Shown here in pieces: positions 1 through 7,600 of a stretch of DNA of 14,801 nt (position 1 is the stretch's first letter; the number at the start of each line of letters is the position of its first letter). Both the position numbers and the translations under genes were made by a program. The notes beneath the pieces are model-generated. The model was not told the origin of the DNA. It saw only the letters and a list, made by a program, of their open reading frames with translations, and searched no databases. The stretch comes from an uncultured bacterium (GTDB lineage: Bacteria > Verrucomicrobiota > Kiritimatiellia > RFP12 > UBA1067), in contig URIT01000081.1 of the NCBI GenBank assembly GCA_900547945.1, positions 1 through 14,801 on the forward strand, given 5' to 3'.

Positions 1-78
1 GGACGCGACAAGCGCGTCCCTCCCGAGTGCGTTCTCACGAGCCTAGTGGGCGGACGCGACAAGCGCGTCCCTCCCGAG
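1..78. repeat. Pair of palindromic 27-bp REP-like repeats
   Basis: The same 27 bases occur at 1-27 and 52-78, 51 bp apart. Each copy begins with a perfect inverted repeat, GGACGCG and CGCGTCC around the 5-base loop ACAAG, followed by a TCCCGAG-type tail. The second copy lies inside the 3' end of the oxidoreductase gene and encodes its last residues; the first lies just past the stop codon. Paired short palindromes at an operon end resemble REP/BIME elements, which can stabilise mRNA 3' ends or attenuate transcription. There is no T-run after the hairpins, so they are not typical intrinsic terminators. Confidence 0.8.
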
Positions 79-1024
79 CATAGATGCGCTCGATGAGGTC
101 GATGCTGCGGCGTGCGGCGGCCGCGTCGACGGGGTAGGGGTCGCCGCCGTCAAGCGCGGCGGCAAACGCCTCGAAACAGGCGCGGTGGAGCGAGCTGTCG
201 AGCTGGTCGGGACGGCTGGAGCCATGCGCCGCCGTCTGCGCCGTCTCCAGCCTCGGCGGCGGCGTGCCGTCGGCCAATGTCCATTCGGCGATGGCGTGGT
301 CGCGGAGGACGATTGTCCCCTTCGTGCCCGTCACCTCCAGGGTCTTCGCGCGGCCCGGCCAGGAACTCGTCGCGCCGTAGACGGCACCGAGCGCGCCGCC
401 CTCGAAGCGGATCGCCGCACAGGCGGTGTCCTCCGTCTCCATCGGGTGCGCAAGCGTCGCCGTGAAGCCCCGCACCTCCGCGACGGGCGGCATGAGCGCC
501 GTGAGCCAGTCGATCATGTGGATGGACTGGTTCATCAGTGCGCCGCCGCCGTCCAGCGCGCGCGTGCCGTGCCAGTCCGATTCCGTGTAGTAGGCGTCGT
601 CGCGCCACCACGGCACCGCGACGCGCGCGTAGGTGAGGCGGCCGAGCCTTCCCACCCGCACGGCGGACAAGGTAGCCTGGAACGCGGGCGTCCACCGCGT
701 CTGGCAGATACACCCGAGCGGCGTTCCCGTCGCGGCGCAGGCGGCAGCCAATGCGTCGAGGCGGGCCGTCGAAATCGCAAGCGGCTTCTCCACGAGCACC
801 GGCAGACGGCGTTCGGCGGCGGCAAGGACGGCCTCGTCGTGCGCGCCGCTCGCCGTCGCGACCACGAGGAAGTCGGCGTCCGCCCGTGCGAGCGCGGCCC
901 TCCAGTCGCCCGTGCGGAACGGGATGCGTCCCGCGAGTTCAAGCCGGTCGCTCGTCTCGACCGCCTGCTGGTGGAAGCGGGAGATGAGTCCCGTCCCCAG
1001 GATCAAAACGCGGCGGCGCGCCAT
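35..1024 (-). CDS. Gfo/Idh/MocA family NAD(P)-dependent oxidoreductase
   Basis: A predicted cytosolic sugar or cyclitol dehydrogenase of 329 residues. The N-terminus is a Rossmann fold with a GTGLIS loop (residues 10-15) in place of the usual GxGxxG. The family's EKP motif, whose lysine lies in the active site, is at 79-81. The C-terminal half carries the GGGALMNQSIHMIDW stretch typical of the substrate domain. The segment between the second and third Rossmann strands is shorter than usual by roughly 15-20 residues. The ATG follows the GH16 stop by one base (TGA C ATG) and has a GGAAGGGG ribosome site upstream, so the two genes are probably co-transcribed. The C-terminus after residue 317 is encoded by a palindromic repeat and looks like a replaced tail. 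The substrate cannot be told from sequence; the neighbour suggests a sugar released by glucan breakdown. Confidence 0.87.
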   Translation of the reverse strand: MARRRVLILGTGLISRFHQQAVETSDRLELAGRIPFRTGDWRAALARADADFLVVATASGAHDEAVLAAAERRLPVLVEKPLAISTARLDALAAACAATGTPLGCICQTRWTPAFQATLSAVRVGRLGRLTYARVAVPWWRDDAYYTESDWHGTRALDGGGALMNQSIHMIDWLTALMPPVAEVRGFTATLAHPMETEDTACAAIRFEGGALGAVYGATSSWPGRAKTLEVTGTKGTIVLRDHAIAEWTLADGTPPPRLETAQTAAHGSSRPDQLDSSLHRACFEAFAAALDGGDPYPVDAAAARRSIDLIERIYAREGRACRVRPLGS

Positions 1025-1025
1025 G

Positions 1026-3113
1026 TCACCGCGCCCCTTCCGTCCAGAGGCCCAGACGCTTCGCGCGCCAGTAGGCGGCGAAGAGGTGGCAGGCGCGCGT
1101 GGCGCCCACCGTCTCGGCCGGCACGTGCGTGATCGCGTTCGCGAGGAGCGCGCGCTGGTAGGGGCCGTAGGCGAAGGCGCCCTGCGGCACCATCATCTGC
1201 GCGAGGTGGACCTCGGCGCAGCCGCAGAGGTAGCGCGTGTCGGCGCCTGCGATGCGCGGCGCGCGTTCGCGGGCGAGGCGGGCGCACGTCACCATCGCGC
1301 CAATCGCCTTCGCGCGGTACTTCTCGTCCGTCTCGACGGCGAGGATCGCCTCCAGGGAGGTGTTCATCTGGATGAGCGTGTAGTCCGGCATCAGGTTGCG
1401 CACGACGGAATCGGGACACGTCCCGAGCGCGCACGAGCCCTCCAGCGCCTCCGCGCGGTGCGTCCGGTAGAGCTGCGTCCAGTGCGCGTCGCCCGTCACC
1501 TTCCCCGCGAGCGCGTAGACCATCGCGAGGCGCGCCGCCTCGTGCGGCTGTACCTCGCGCATCTTGCAGATGCCGCGCGGGTCCGGCGTGCCGTCCGCCT
1601 GGAGGAAGTTCCATTCGTTCGCCTGGGTGACGGTGCGCGCCATCCGCGCGGCGACCGCCGCGAACGCCGCACGGATCTCGCGCTTCAGCGCGTCCGGCGC
1701 CAGGCCGTCCGCCGCGACGTAGCGGAAGAGGCCGTGCATCCAGTGCGTCACCTGGTCGCGGGACGAGAGGCGGCAGATGGAGGTGCCGTCCTCCACGCAG
1801 AGGCCGCGCGCGACGAACCCCTTGTACGGGTGGGCCGTCGCGAGGTTGAGGAGGCCGCGCGCGATCTTCGCGGCGTCTGCCGCCGTGGCGGCGTCCCGCG
1901 TGACAAGCCACTTGTCGACGAGGCCGCTCAGGGCCACGCCGCCGTTGATCGCGCAGTCCTCAAGGCCCGTGCCGTAGCCGAACTCGGGCTTGAGGAGGCC
2001 GCCCGGGAAGTCCTTCGCGGGGTTCACCTTGTCCGGTGCCGTGATGTAGATGCCGCCCGTCTTCGGGGAGTAGAACGTGGCCATCACGCGCGCCCAGGCG
2101 GCGTCCGCCCACGCGCGGAGCGCGGGTTCGGCGGGATGCGCGAGCGGCGGTTCGGGCACGGGCGCCGCGTCGTACACGCGCACGAAATCGACCTCGAAGC
2201 AGTCGGGCAGCCGGGCCTTGAAGAGGCGCGGATCGGGCGTGCCCCAGCTCTTCGCGTTGCGCCCGGCGGTGAGGCCGCCGTCGCTCCCCGCCTTGCGGTA
2301 GCCGCCCGGCTCGGTGGAGACGAGCAGGAACTGCGGCACGTGCGAGACGGGGTAGTTCTGCTCGCCCACCTTCTTGCCGTCGCAGTAGAACGTGTAGCCT
2401 TCGGGCGTCCAGTCGCAGCCGTAATGGTGCCAGCCGTCGGGTGTCTCCTCGTGCGTCCACTCGAAGTGGTCGTACCAGCAGGAATCCCGGCCGTAGCCGC
2501 CCCAGCCGTTGCCGCCCACGATCTTCCCCTTCGTGAACTGCTGGTAGTTCTCCATGATGTCCGTCTCGACGCCGCAGACGCCCGCGTCCGGGTGCGAGCC
2601 GACGCCGGGCGCCTGGAGCCAGAACGCCGCGTGCCAGCCGGGGTTCTTCGGCTGGCGGCAGCGGATCTCGAAGTAGCCGTACTTCTTCATGAAGAGGGGC
2701 TTCTTCCGCTTGCCGAACGGCCAGAAGCCGGACGTGTCGCGCGGGATGTCGTAGGTGAGCGAGCCGGTCTGGAGGTGCGGGGACGTGAAGTCGTCCCCCT
2801 TCCGAATGAGGTTGAGCTTCACCGTCTCGCCCGTCATCTCCACGCCCTCGAAGCCGTGCGCGAAGGCCGGGAAGTCGTATCCCCAGAAACTCTCGCGGCA
2901 CATCCACTTCGTCCGGTCGATCTCCTTCCGGTCGAACTCGTCGTGCCAGACGAGCGTCCACTTCTTTCCGGGCGGCAGCAGGGAGGGCGCCTTGCCGGCG
3001 ACGGCCTCCGTCTTCACCTGCACGGGGGCGCGCGTCTCGACGTGCGCCTCGATGAATTTGGCCCCGGCGCAGAGCGCCGCGAACGAGGAAAGGCAAACGA
3101 GCTGTATCTTCAT
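1026..3113 (-). CDS. Secreted GH16 glycoside hydrolase with C-terminal helical domain
   Basis: A 695-residue, probably exported endo-beta-glucanase-like enzyme. Residues 1-18 look like a short type I signal peptide ending AGA. The GH16 jelly roll spans about 51-315: WTLVWHDEF near its start, YGYFEIRCR at 145-153, and the catalytic signature ETDIME with E183, D185 and E188 (nucleophile, assisting acid, acid/base in the family). Residues 335-695 form a second, mostly helical region with GLEDCAINGG (383-392) and SSRDQVTHWMHGLFRY (450-465). It resembles an (alpha/alpha)6 glycosidase-type fold, but I cannot name a family. The ATG at 3113 is chosen because a signal peptide follows it directly; the longer open frame upstream crosses a terminator and promoter region. 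GH16 members act on laminarin, lichenan, agar, carrageenan or xyloglucan; the substrate here is not determined. Confidence 0.85.
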   Translation of the reverse strand: MKIQLVCLSSFAALCAGAKFIEAHVETRAPVQVKTEAVAGKAPSLLPPGKKWTLVWHDEFDRKEIDRTKWMCRESFWGYDFPAFAHGFEGVEMTGETVKLNLIRKGDDFTSPHLQTGSLTYDIPRDTSGFWPFGKRKKPLFMKKYGYFEIRCRQPKNPGWHAAFWLQAPGVGSHPDAGVCGVETDIMENYQQFTKGKIVGGNGWGGYGRDSCWYDHFEWTHEETPDGWHHYGCDWTPEGYTFYCDGKKVGEQNYPVSHVPQFLLVSTEPGGYRKAGSDGGLTAGRNAKSWGTPDPRLFKARLPDCFEVDFVRVYDAAPVPEPPLAHPAEPALRAWADAAWARVMATFYSPKTGGIYITAPDKVNPAKDFPGGLLKPEFGYGTGLEDCAINGGVALSGLVDKWLVTRDAATAADAAKIARGLLNLATAHPYKGFVARGLCVEDGTSICRLSSRDQVTHWMHGLFRYVAADGLAPDALKREIRAAFAAVAARMARTVTQANEWNFLQADGTPDPRGICKMREVQPHEAARLAMVYALAGKVTGDAHWTQLYRTHRAEALEGSCALGTCPDSVVRNLMPDYTLIQMNTSLEAILAVETDEKYRAKAIGAMVTCARLARERAPRIAGADTRYLCGCAEVHLAQMMVPQGAFAYGPYQRALLANAITHVPAETVGATRACHLFAAYWRAKRLGLWTEGAR

Positions 3114-3123
3114 GATGCGGAAC

Positions 3124-3134
3124 AGTTTAGCATA
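3124..3134 (-). promoter_or_regulatory. Possible -10 region for the GH16 unit
   Basis: An AT-rich island in an otherwise GC-rich spacer reads TATGCTAAACT on the minus strand, with TAAACT ending 10 bases before the GH16 ATG. The same TAAACT hexamer is the -10 of the DUF3793 promoter. No good -35 is visible 16-18 bp upstream and there is no clear ribosome site, so this is a weak call supported mainly by position after the upstream terminator. Confidence 0.35.
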
Positions 3135-3210
3135 TTCTGCCGCATCGCCCCACCGCGCCACGCGCCGGGGGCGGCGCGGGTCCATCGCGCGCCGGAACAT
3201 TCCAGGCGGC

Positions 3211-3247
3211 AAAGGAAAAGCCCGCGACGAGAAGGAGCGCCGCGGGC
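3211..3247 (-). terminator. Rho-independent terminator after flavodoxin
   Basis: On the minus strand a stem of 10 pairs (3247-3238 with 3229-3220, core GCCCGCG/CGCGGGC plus one G-U) encloses an 8-base loop. It is followed directly by TTTTCCTTT (3219-3211). It starts 39 bases past the flavodoxin stop, so it ends the DUF3793-flavodoxin unit and separates it from the GH16 unit. Confidence 0.85.
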
Positions 3248-3285
3248 ATCGGGAAAGGAAATTCGCTTCAGCGTCTGCGCCGCTG

Positions 3286-3780
3286 TCAGAGGCCGGCCCT
3301 GACGGCCTCCTCCCAGGCGGCGAGGCGCGCGTCGGTCTTGTCGGCCTCGTTCGCCTCGTCAAGCGCGAGGCCGAGCAGGCGGTCGCCCGCGACGATCTTC
3401 GAGCTCACGCCCGGGAAGGCGTCGAGCGGCAGGGTGCCGACGAGCGTCGCGCCCTTCTCCACCGCCTTGTTCGCGAGGTCCGCGGCCGCGTCGCAGAACG
3501 TGTCGGCGAAGCCCTGGGCGTCGCCGAGGCCGAACACCGCGACCTTCCGGCCCGTCCAGTCCGCCGCCTCCAGCAGCGGAAGCCCCGTGGCCGCCCAGTC
3601 GTCCTGCGGGTCGCCGCAGCCCCAGGTGGAGGTGCCGAGGATCACCAGCTCCGCGTCGAAGGCGTCCGCCCCGGCGGACGCGACGTTGAGGGCCGTCGTG
3701 CCGAAGTCCGCCGCGATGCGCTGGGCGACCGCCTCGGTCATGCCGGTCGTGCTGCCGTAGATGACATGTACCTTGTCCAT
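3286..3780 (-). CDS. Long-chain flavodoxin
   Basis: A 164-residue FMN-binding electron carrier of the cytosol. The phosphate loop GSTTGMTE is at 9-16, the flavin-stacking loop GTSTWGCGDPQDDW at 49-62 with W53, and the FGLGDAQGF loop at 83-91. The C-terminal half, with GLALDEANEADKTDARLAAW, matches long-chain flavodoxins, which carry an extra loop. The ATG has a strong AAGGAG site 8 bases upstream. It follows the DUF3793 gene by 16 bases in one operon. Flavodoxins commonly replace ferredoxin under iron limitation and serve radical enzymes; the partner here is unknown. Confidence 0.95.
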   Translation of the reverse strand: MDKVHVIYGSTTGMTEAVAQRIAADFGTTALNVASAGADAFDAELVILGTSTWGCGDPQDDWAATGLPLLEAADWTGRKVAVFGLGDAQGFADTFCDAAADLANKAVEKGATLVGTLPLDAFPGVSSKIVAGDRLLGLALDEANEADKTDARLAAWEEAVRAGL

Positions 3781-3796
3781 TTTCCGTACTCCTTGT

Positions 3797-4465
3797 TTAC
3801 TGTTGCGTTGTTACCTGAAACGGTGGAATCATCGCGTAGAAGGCCTCCAGGGACGGCGCCTCGCTGAGCGCCCGCGCCGCCCACGCCTCGACGCGCGCGT
3901 AGAGGCGCATCCGCCGCAGGGACTCGACGGCGCTGCCGTAGACGCGCCAGGGGCCGTTGTGGAGCGGCGTCGCGGGAAGGCGCCGCACGAACCCGATGAC
4001 GTCCTTGAGCGGATAGCCCACGAACACGCCGACCTCGTGCGGCAGGGTCTCCCCACGGGCCCGGCGCACCAGTTCGCGCAGGAAGTCCTCCGCCGTCCCC
4101 TCCGCCGGATAGCCCATGCGGACAAGCCACCGGCGGTTGTGCGGCTCGTCCAGCGTCGCCGCGAGCGCCTGCGGATCGTAGAACAGGACGAGCGAACTCG
4201 CCTCCTCCACCTTCAACTCCACATACGCGAGGCGCAGCGTGAAGTAGATGTCGCGCCGGTACAGGCAGAAGCGGAACCCTTCCGCGTTCGTCTGCGCATA
4301 GCAGTGCCGCACCCGCAGCAGTTCCGCCGGCTTGACGCCCCGCCGCACGGCCGCCGTCTTCACCAGCAGGAAGCGCAGCAGCGCGCGCCGGTGCGCGTCG
4401 TCGATCCCGGGCGTCTCCGCCCGCGTCCCGCGTCCGTCAAGCCGCCGTCTCTCCTGCCGCATCAT
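3797..4465 (-). CDS. DUF3793 family protein
   Basis: A 222-residue soluble protein of unknown function. The C-terminal half carries the family's recognisable block PHEVGVFVGYPLKDVIGF (142-159) followed by GPWRVYG (171-177). The N-terminal half is basic and contains CYAQTNAEGFRFCLYRRD (55-72). DUF3793 genes are often found beside flavodoxin genes in anaerobes, as here, which suggests a shared role in redox or iron metabolism; that role is inference. Of the possible starts, the ATG at 4465 is chosen because GGAAGG lies 9 bases upstream; a GTG at 4528 in the same frame sits next to the -10 box and lacks a ribosome site. Transcription probably starts at the promoter at 4519-4547. Confidence 0.87.
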   Translation of the reverse strand: MMRQERRRLDGRGTRAETPGIDDAHRRALLRFLLVKTAAVRRGVKPAELLRVRHCYAQTNAEGFRFCLYRRDIYFTLRLAYVELKVEEASSLVLFYDPQALAATLDEPHNRRWLVRMGYPAEGTAEDFLRELVRRARGETLPHEVGVFVGYPLKDVIGFVRRLPATPLHNGPWRVYGSAVESLRRMRLYARVEAWAARALSEAPSLEAFYAMIPPFQVTTQQ

Positions 4466-4518
4466 GTCCGCAAACCTTCCATCTGAATGTTGCCGCCTTC
4501 TTTTGTTAGACGGCACTA

Positions 4519-4547
4519 AGTTTACCACGGCTAACTTGCCCTGTCAA
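4519..4547 (-). promoter_or_regulatory. Sigma-70-type promoter of the DUF3793-flavodoxin unit
   Basis: On the minus strand a perfect -35 TTGACA (4547-4542) is separated by exactly 17 bases from a -10 TAAACT (4524-4519). It points at the DUF3793 gene and leaves a leader of about 45 bases before the chosen ATG. It is the best promoter in the window and is enclosed by the dyad at 4524-4558. Confidence 0.8.
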
Positions 4548-4566
4548 GAAGCCGTGGTCCTTTTTA
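4524..4566. promoter_or_regulatory. Dyad framing the promoter; plus-strand terminator-like hairpin
   Basis: Perfect 9-bp arms ACCACGGCT (4524-4532) and AGCCGTGGT (4550-4558) enclose an inner 4-bp pairing CTTG/CAAG (4535-4538 with 4545-4548) and a 6-base loop. Read on the plus strand it is followed by CC and TTTTTATT (4561-4568), the form of an intrinsic terminator, yet no plus-strand gene ends here. On the minus strand the arms flank the -35 and touch the -10, so an operator role is also possible. Confidence 0.6.
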
Positions 4567-4631
4567 TTACCCTCAAGCGGACGCTGCGCGGAACCACGCG
4601 GTCAGCACAGGTCATCGTGCCCCACGCCGCG

Positions 4632-7600
4632 TCATCTATCGGGCGCGAGCGCGAGCCAGACGCGGAGGAGTTCGCTCACGCTCCAGGCCTGCGCGCGGCA
4701 GCCCTTCTGCGCGTGCGGCGCGTCGCCGTCCGCGATCTCGGAGAGGTGGCAGACGCACCCCGCGTTGAGATTCTCGACGGCGGAGGCGAGGAGCGAACGC
4801 GCCGTCGCCTTCGAGGCGAGGCGCGTCTTCACAAGCGCCTCCGCGTACAGCGGGAACGGCCAGGCCCAGACGGTGCCGTTGTGGTAGGCGGGCTTGCGCG
4901 CGGTGTCCTCGTCGCCCGCGTAGACGCCCCGGTAGCGGGCGTCGTCCGCCGCGAGCGAGCGGATGCCGCCGGGGACGACGAGCCGCGCCGTCGCGCGCAC
5001 GACGGCCCGTTCGAGCGCCTGCCGCCGGGCCGGCGCCAGCGCGTCGAACGCGCCGAGGGAGACGGCGAAGAGCTGGTTCGGGCGCACGCCCCAGTCGGGC
5101 GTCGCCTGCGCGGCGGGTTCGCCGTCCGGCGCGTCAAGGCAGTCATAGAGACCTCCGACTTCGTCCTTGCGGACGAAGAACCGGACAAGAGACGCCGTCG
5201 CCTGGTCGGCAAGGACATTCCACTTCTTGCCACCGAGATACCGCAGCGCGGCGATCCAGAGGGCCTGGATCTCGACGGGGTAGCCGACGCGCGGCGTGCA
5301 GGCGGGGTAGTTCGTGTCCATCCACGTGAAGTGCGGGGGCGACCAGACGAGGCCCGAGGCGGGATCGACGCGGATGCCGTTCGGCGTACCCGTCACGTAG
5401 TGCGCGACGATCGATTCGGCGACGGGGCGGAAGCGCGCGGCCTTCTCGCCCAGCACGGCGAGCGTGCGGATGAACCAGAGCGGCGCGTCCACCGTGTCGC
5501 GGTTACCCGCCGTCTCGCCGTAGATGATGTTCGGCAGCGTGCCGTTCTCCTCGAAGCGCGCGAACGCCTCGACGATGTCAAGCGCCTCCTTGACGAAGCC
5601 GCCCGGAATCGCGCCCTGGAGGAAGATGAACGTGTCGCGTCCCCAGTCAAGGAACCACGGATAGCCCGCAATCACGGTCTTCACGTCGTCGCGCCTCACG
5701 ACGAAGAGCCGCAGCGCCTCGCGCAGGGCGGCGTCCAACGGGAGGGAGGCGGGACGTTCAACGTCGGTCATTGGCGGGGACGCGCGTCCGGGGTCACACG
5801 GGACACACGCCCTGCCCGAATCGCGGCCGTTCACATAGCGGCCCCCGAGGGAGACGGCGGTTCCGACGCCCACGGTACAGGAGAACCAGCCGGGCGAGTA
5901 GAGATCGCCGCAATCCGCCTGTCCGCGCGCGGCCTCCTCGGCGTGGGACACGCAGTACGACCACGCCCCTTCCGGGTGGAACACGCCCCCGTCGAGGGTC
6001 ATTGCGAACTGCTCCCCCTTCCCGTATGGGGCAAAGGCGAAGCCCCGGACGGCCCCGTCCCGGTCCAGCGTGCGCGTGGCCGTCGCAAAGGCGTTTTCGA
6101 CGGCGCCCCGGGCCTTCGTGGTGGCGTGGAAGCTCCGCCATTCGAGGTCGGGGCGGAAGACGAGCGTGACGGGCCCCACGTCGTCGGCATCCGTCCCCGC
6201 AAGGCGCTCGACGAGGAGGCTCGCCCCGCCCGTACCGCCCTGTGCGAGGGCGAGGCGGAAGCGAAACCTCGCGACGCGCCCAAGGCCGCAGGGGACGACG
6301 AACGTCCATTCGGCCATCCGTCCGGCGGGATCGGCCCGGAACGATTCGATGCAGTCGGCGTTGAACGCGCGCGAATACCCCTCGTACTGCAGCCACGCGC
6401 GGCAGCGCGTCCAGAGGACCAGGCGGTCGGCCGGGACGCGCGGGTTCGGGTTCGCCGCGAAGAGCGCGTCGTACTGGCTGCGGATTTCGCCCCAGGCGAG
6501 TTTCACGCGGCTTGCGGAGCCCGCGCCGTCCGAAAGCACCGTCTCCAGAAGCCCCCCCGCGCCGGGCGCGGCGAGGTTGCGGCGGATTTCGTCGCCCGTG
6601 TAGACGCCCTTCACGCGCACCGCCTCGGCGGGCGGCGTGAGAAGGATGCGCGCGGCCGTGCGCACGAGGCCCGACGGCGCGTAGAGGGAGAGGACGAGCG
6701 TGCGCGCGGCGGCGCGCGTTCCGTCGCCCGTGTAGGCGGGCGCGGCAAAGCGGACCTCGTGAACGCCGCCCACAAGGCGGCTCCGCTGGACGGCGCAGGT
6801 CGTCTCGCCGTCGTTCAGGCGCACGCGGAACGGATGCGGCGCCGTCACGCGCAGGACGCTTCCGACGGGAAGGCAGACGTCGCGGCGGACATCCTCGGGG
6901 TAGGTCCAATCGACGGCGAAGCCCTCCGGCACGGGCGGCAGGGGCGGGGGCGGCAGTTCGGCGCAGGGGCAGTGGGAGAGGACGCGCACCTCGCCGGGTT
7001 CGAGCCAGAGGCCGTCCTCCGCGTGGACGCGGCGGCCGAGCAGAAGATCGTCGGGGTCGCTCGACGCGGGAAACGCGGCGACGTCCCAGTGCGCCGAGAC
7101 GCCGCGCGCGCAGTCGAGGTTCGCGAGGACGAGCGTCAGGCCGCGCACGACGGCGAGGAAGTTCCCCGCGCCGCGTTCGACGAGCGTGATCGGGCCGTTG
7201 CCCGCGAAGTCGGGGTGGTGCGCGACGAGGCGGTTCAACTGCGCGATGAAGTCGACGAGGTTGTCCGGCGCGCCCCAGTTGAGGTCGTTCCTGCCGTGGA
7301 CGTCGATCTTCTCGGTCGCGAGCCACTCGACGCCGTTCGCGATGCCCCACGCGCCCTGGTGGGAGAGGAGGGCCGCGAGCGCGACGCGCAGGCGCGCCCA
7401 GACGCGCCCGCCCTTCGCGAGGCGGTCGTTGTCGTGCGTCTCGGCGAAGTGGACGAGCGTGCCGTGGGCGCGCGCCCGCGCGATCGCGCCGGGCAGGTAC
7501 CACTCAAATGCGCCCCGGTCGTAGGTCTGGAAGATCTCGGAGTAGGCCCAGTCGAGCCCCGCGCGGTTGAGCAGCGCGTCCGTCACCTCGATCTTCCCGC

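Noticed and set aside
633..3302. An 889-codon plus-strand frame across the oxidoreductase and GH16 genes
   Set aside because: Low-complexity shadow frame with no domain; both minus-strand genes beneath it have clear motifs.
3114..3362. Upstream extension of the GH16 frame
   Set aside because: It would cross the flavodoxin terminator and part of the flavodoxin gene and would bury the signal peptide.
5778..5789. Palindrome GGACGCGCGTCC inside the debranching gene, similar to the terminal repeats
   Set aside because: It matches only the GC-rich core, lies in an interdomain coding segment, and is short enough to occur by chance at this GC content.
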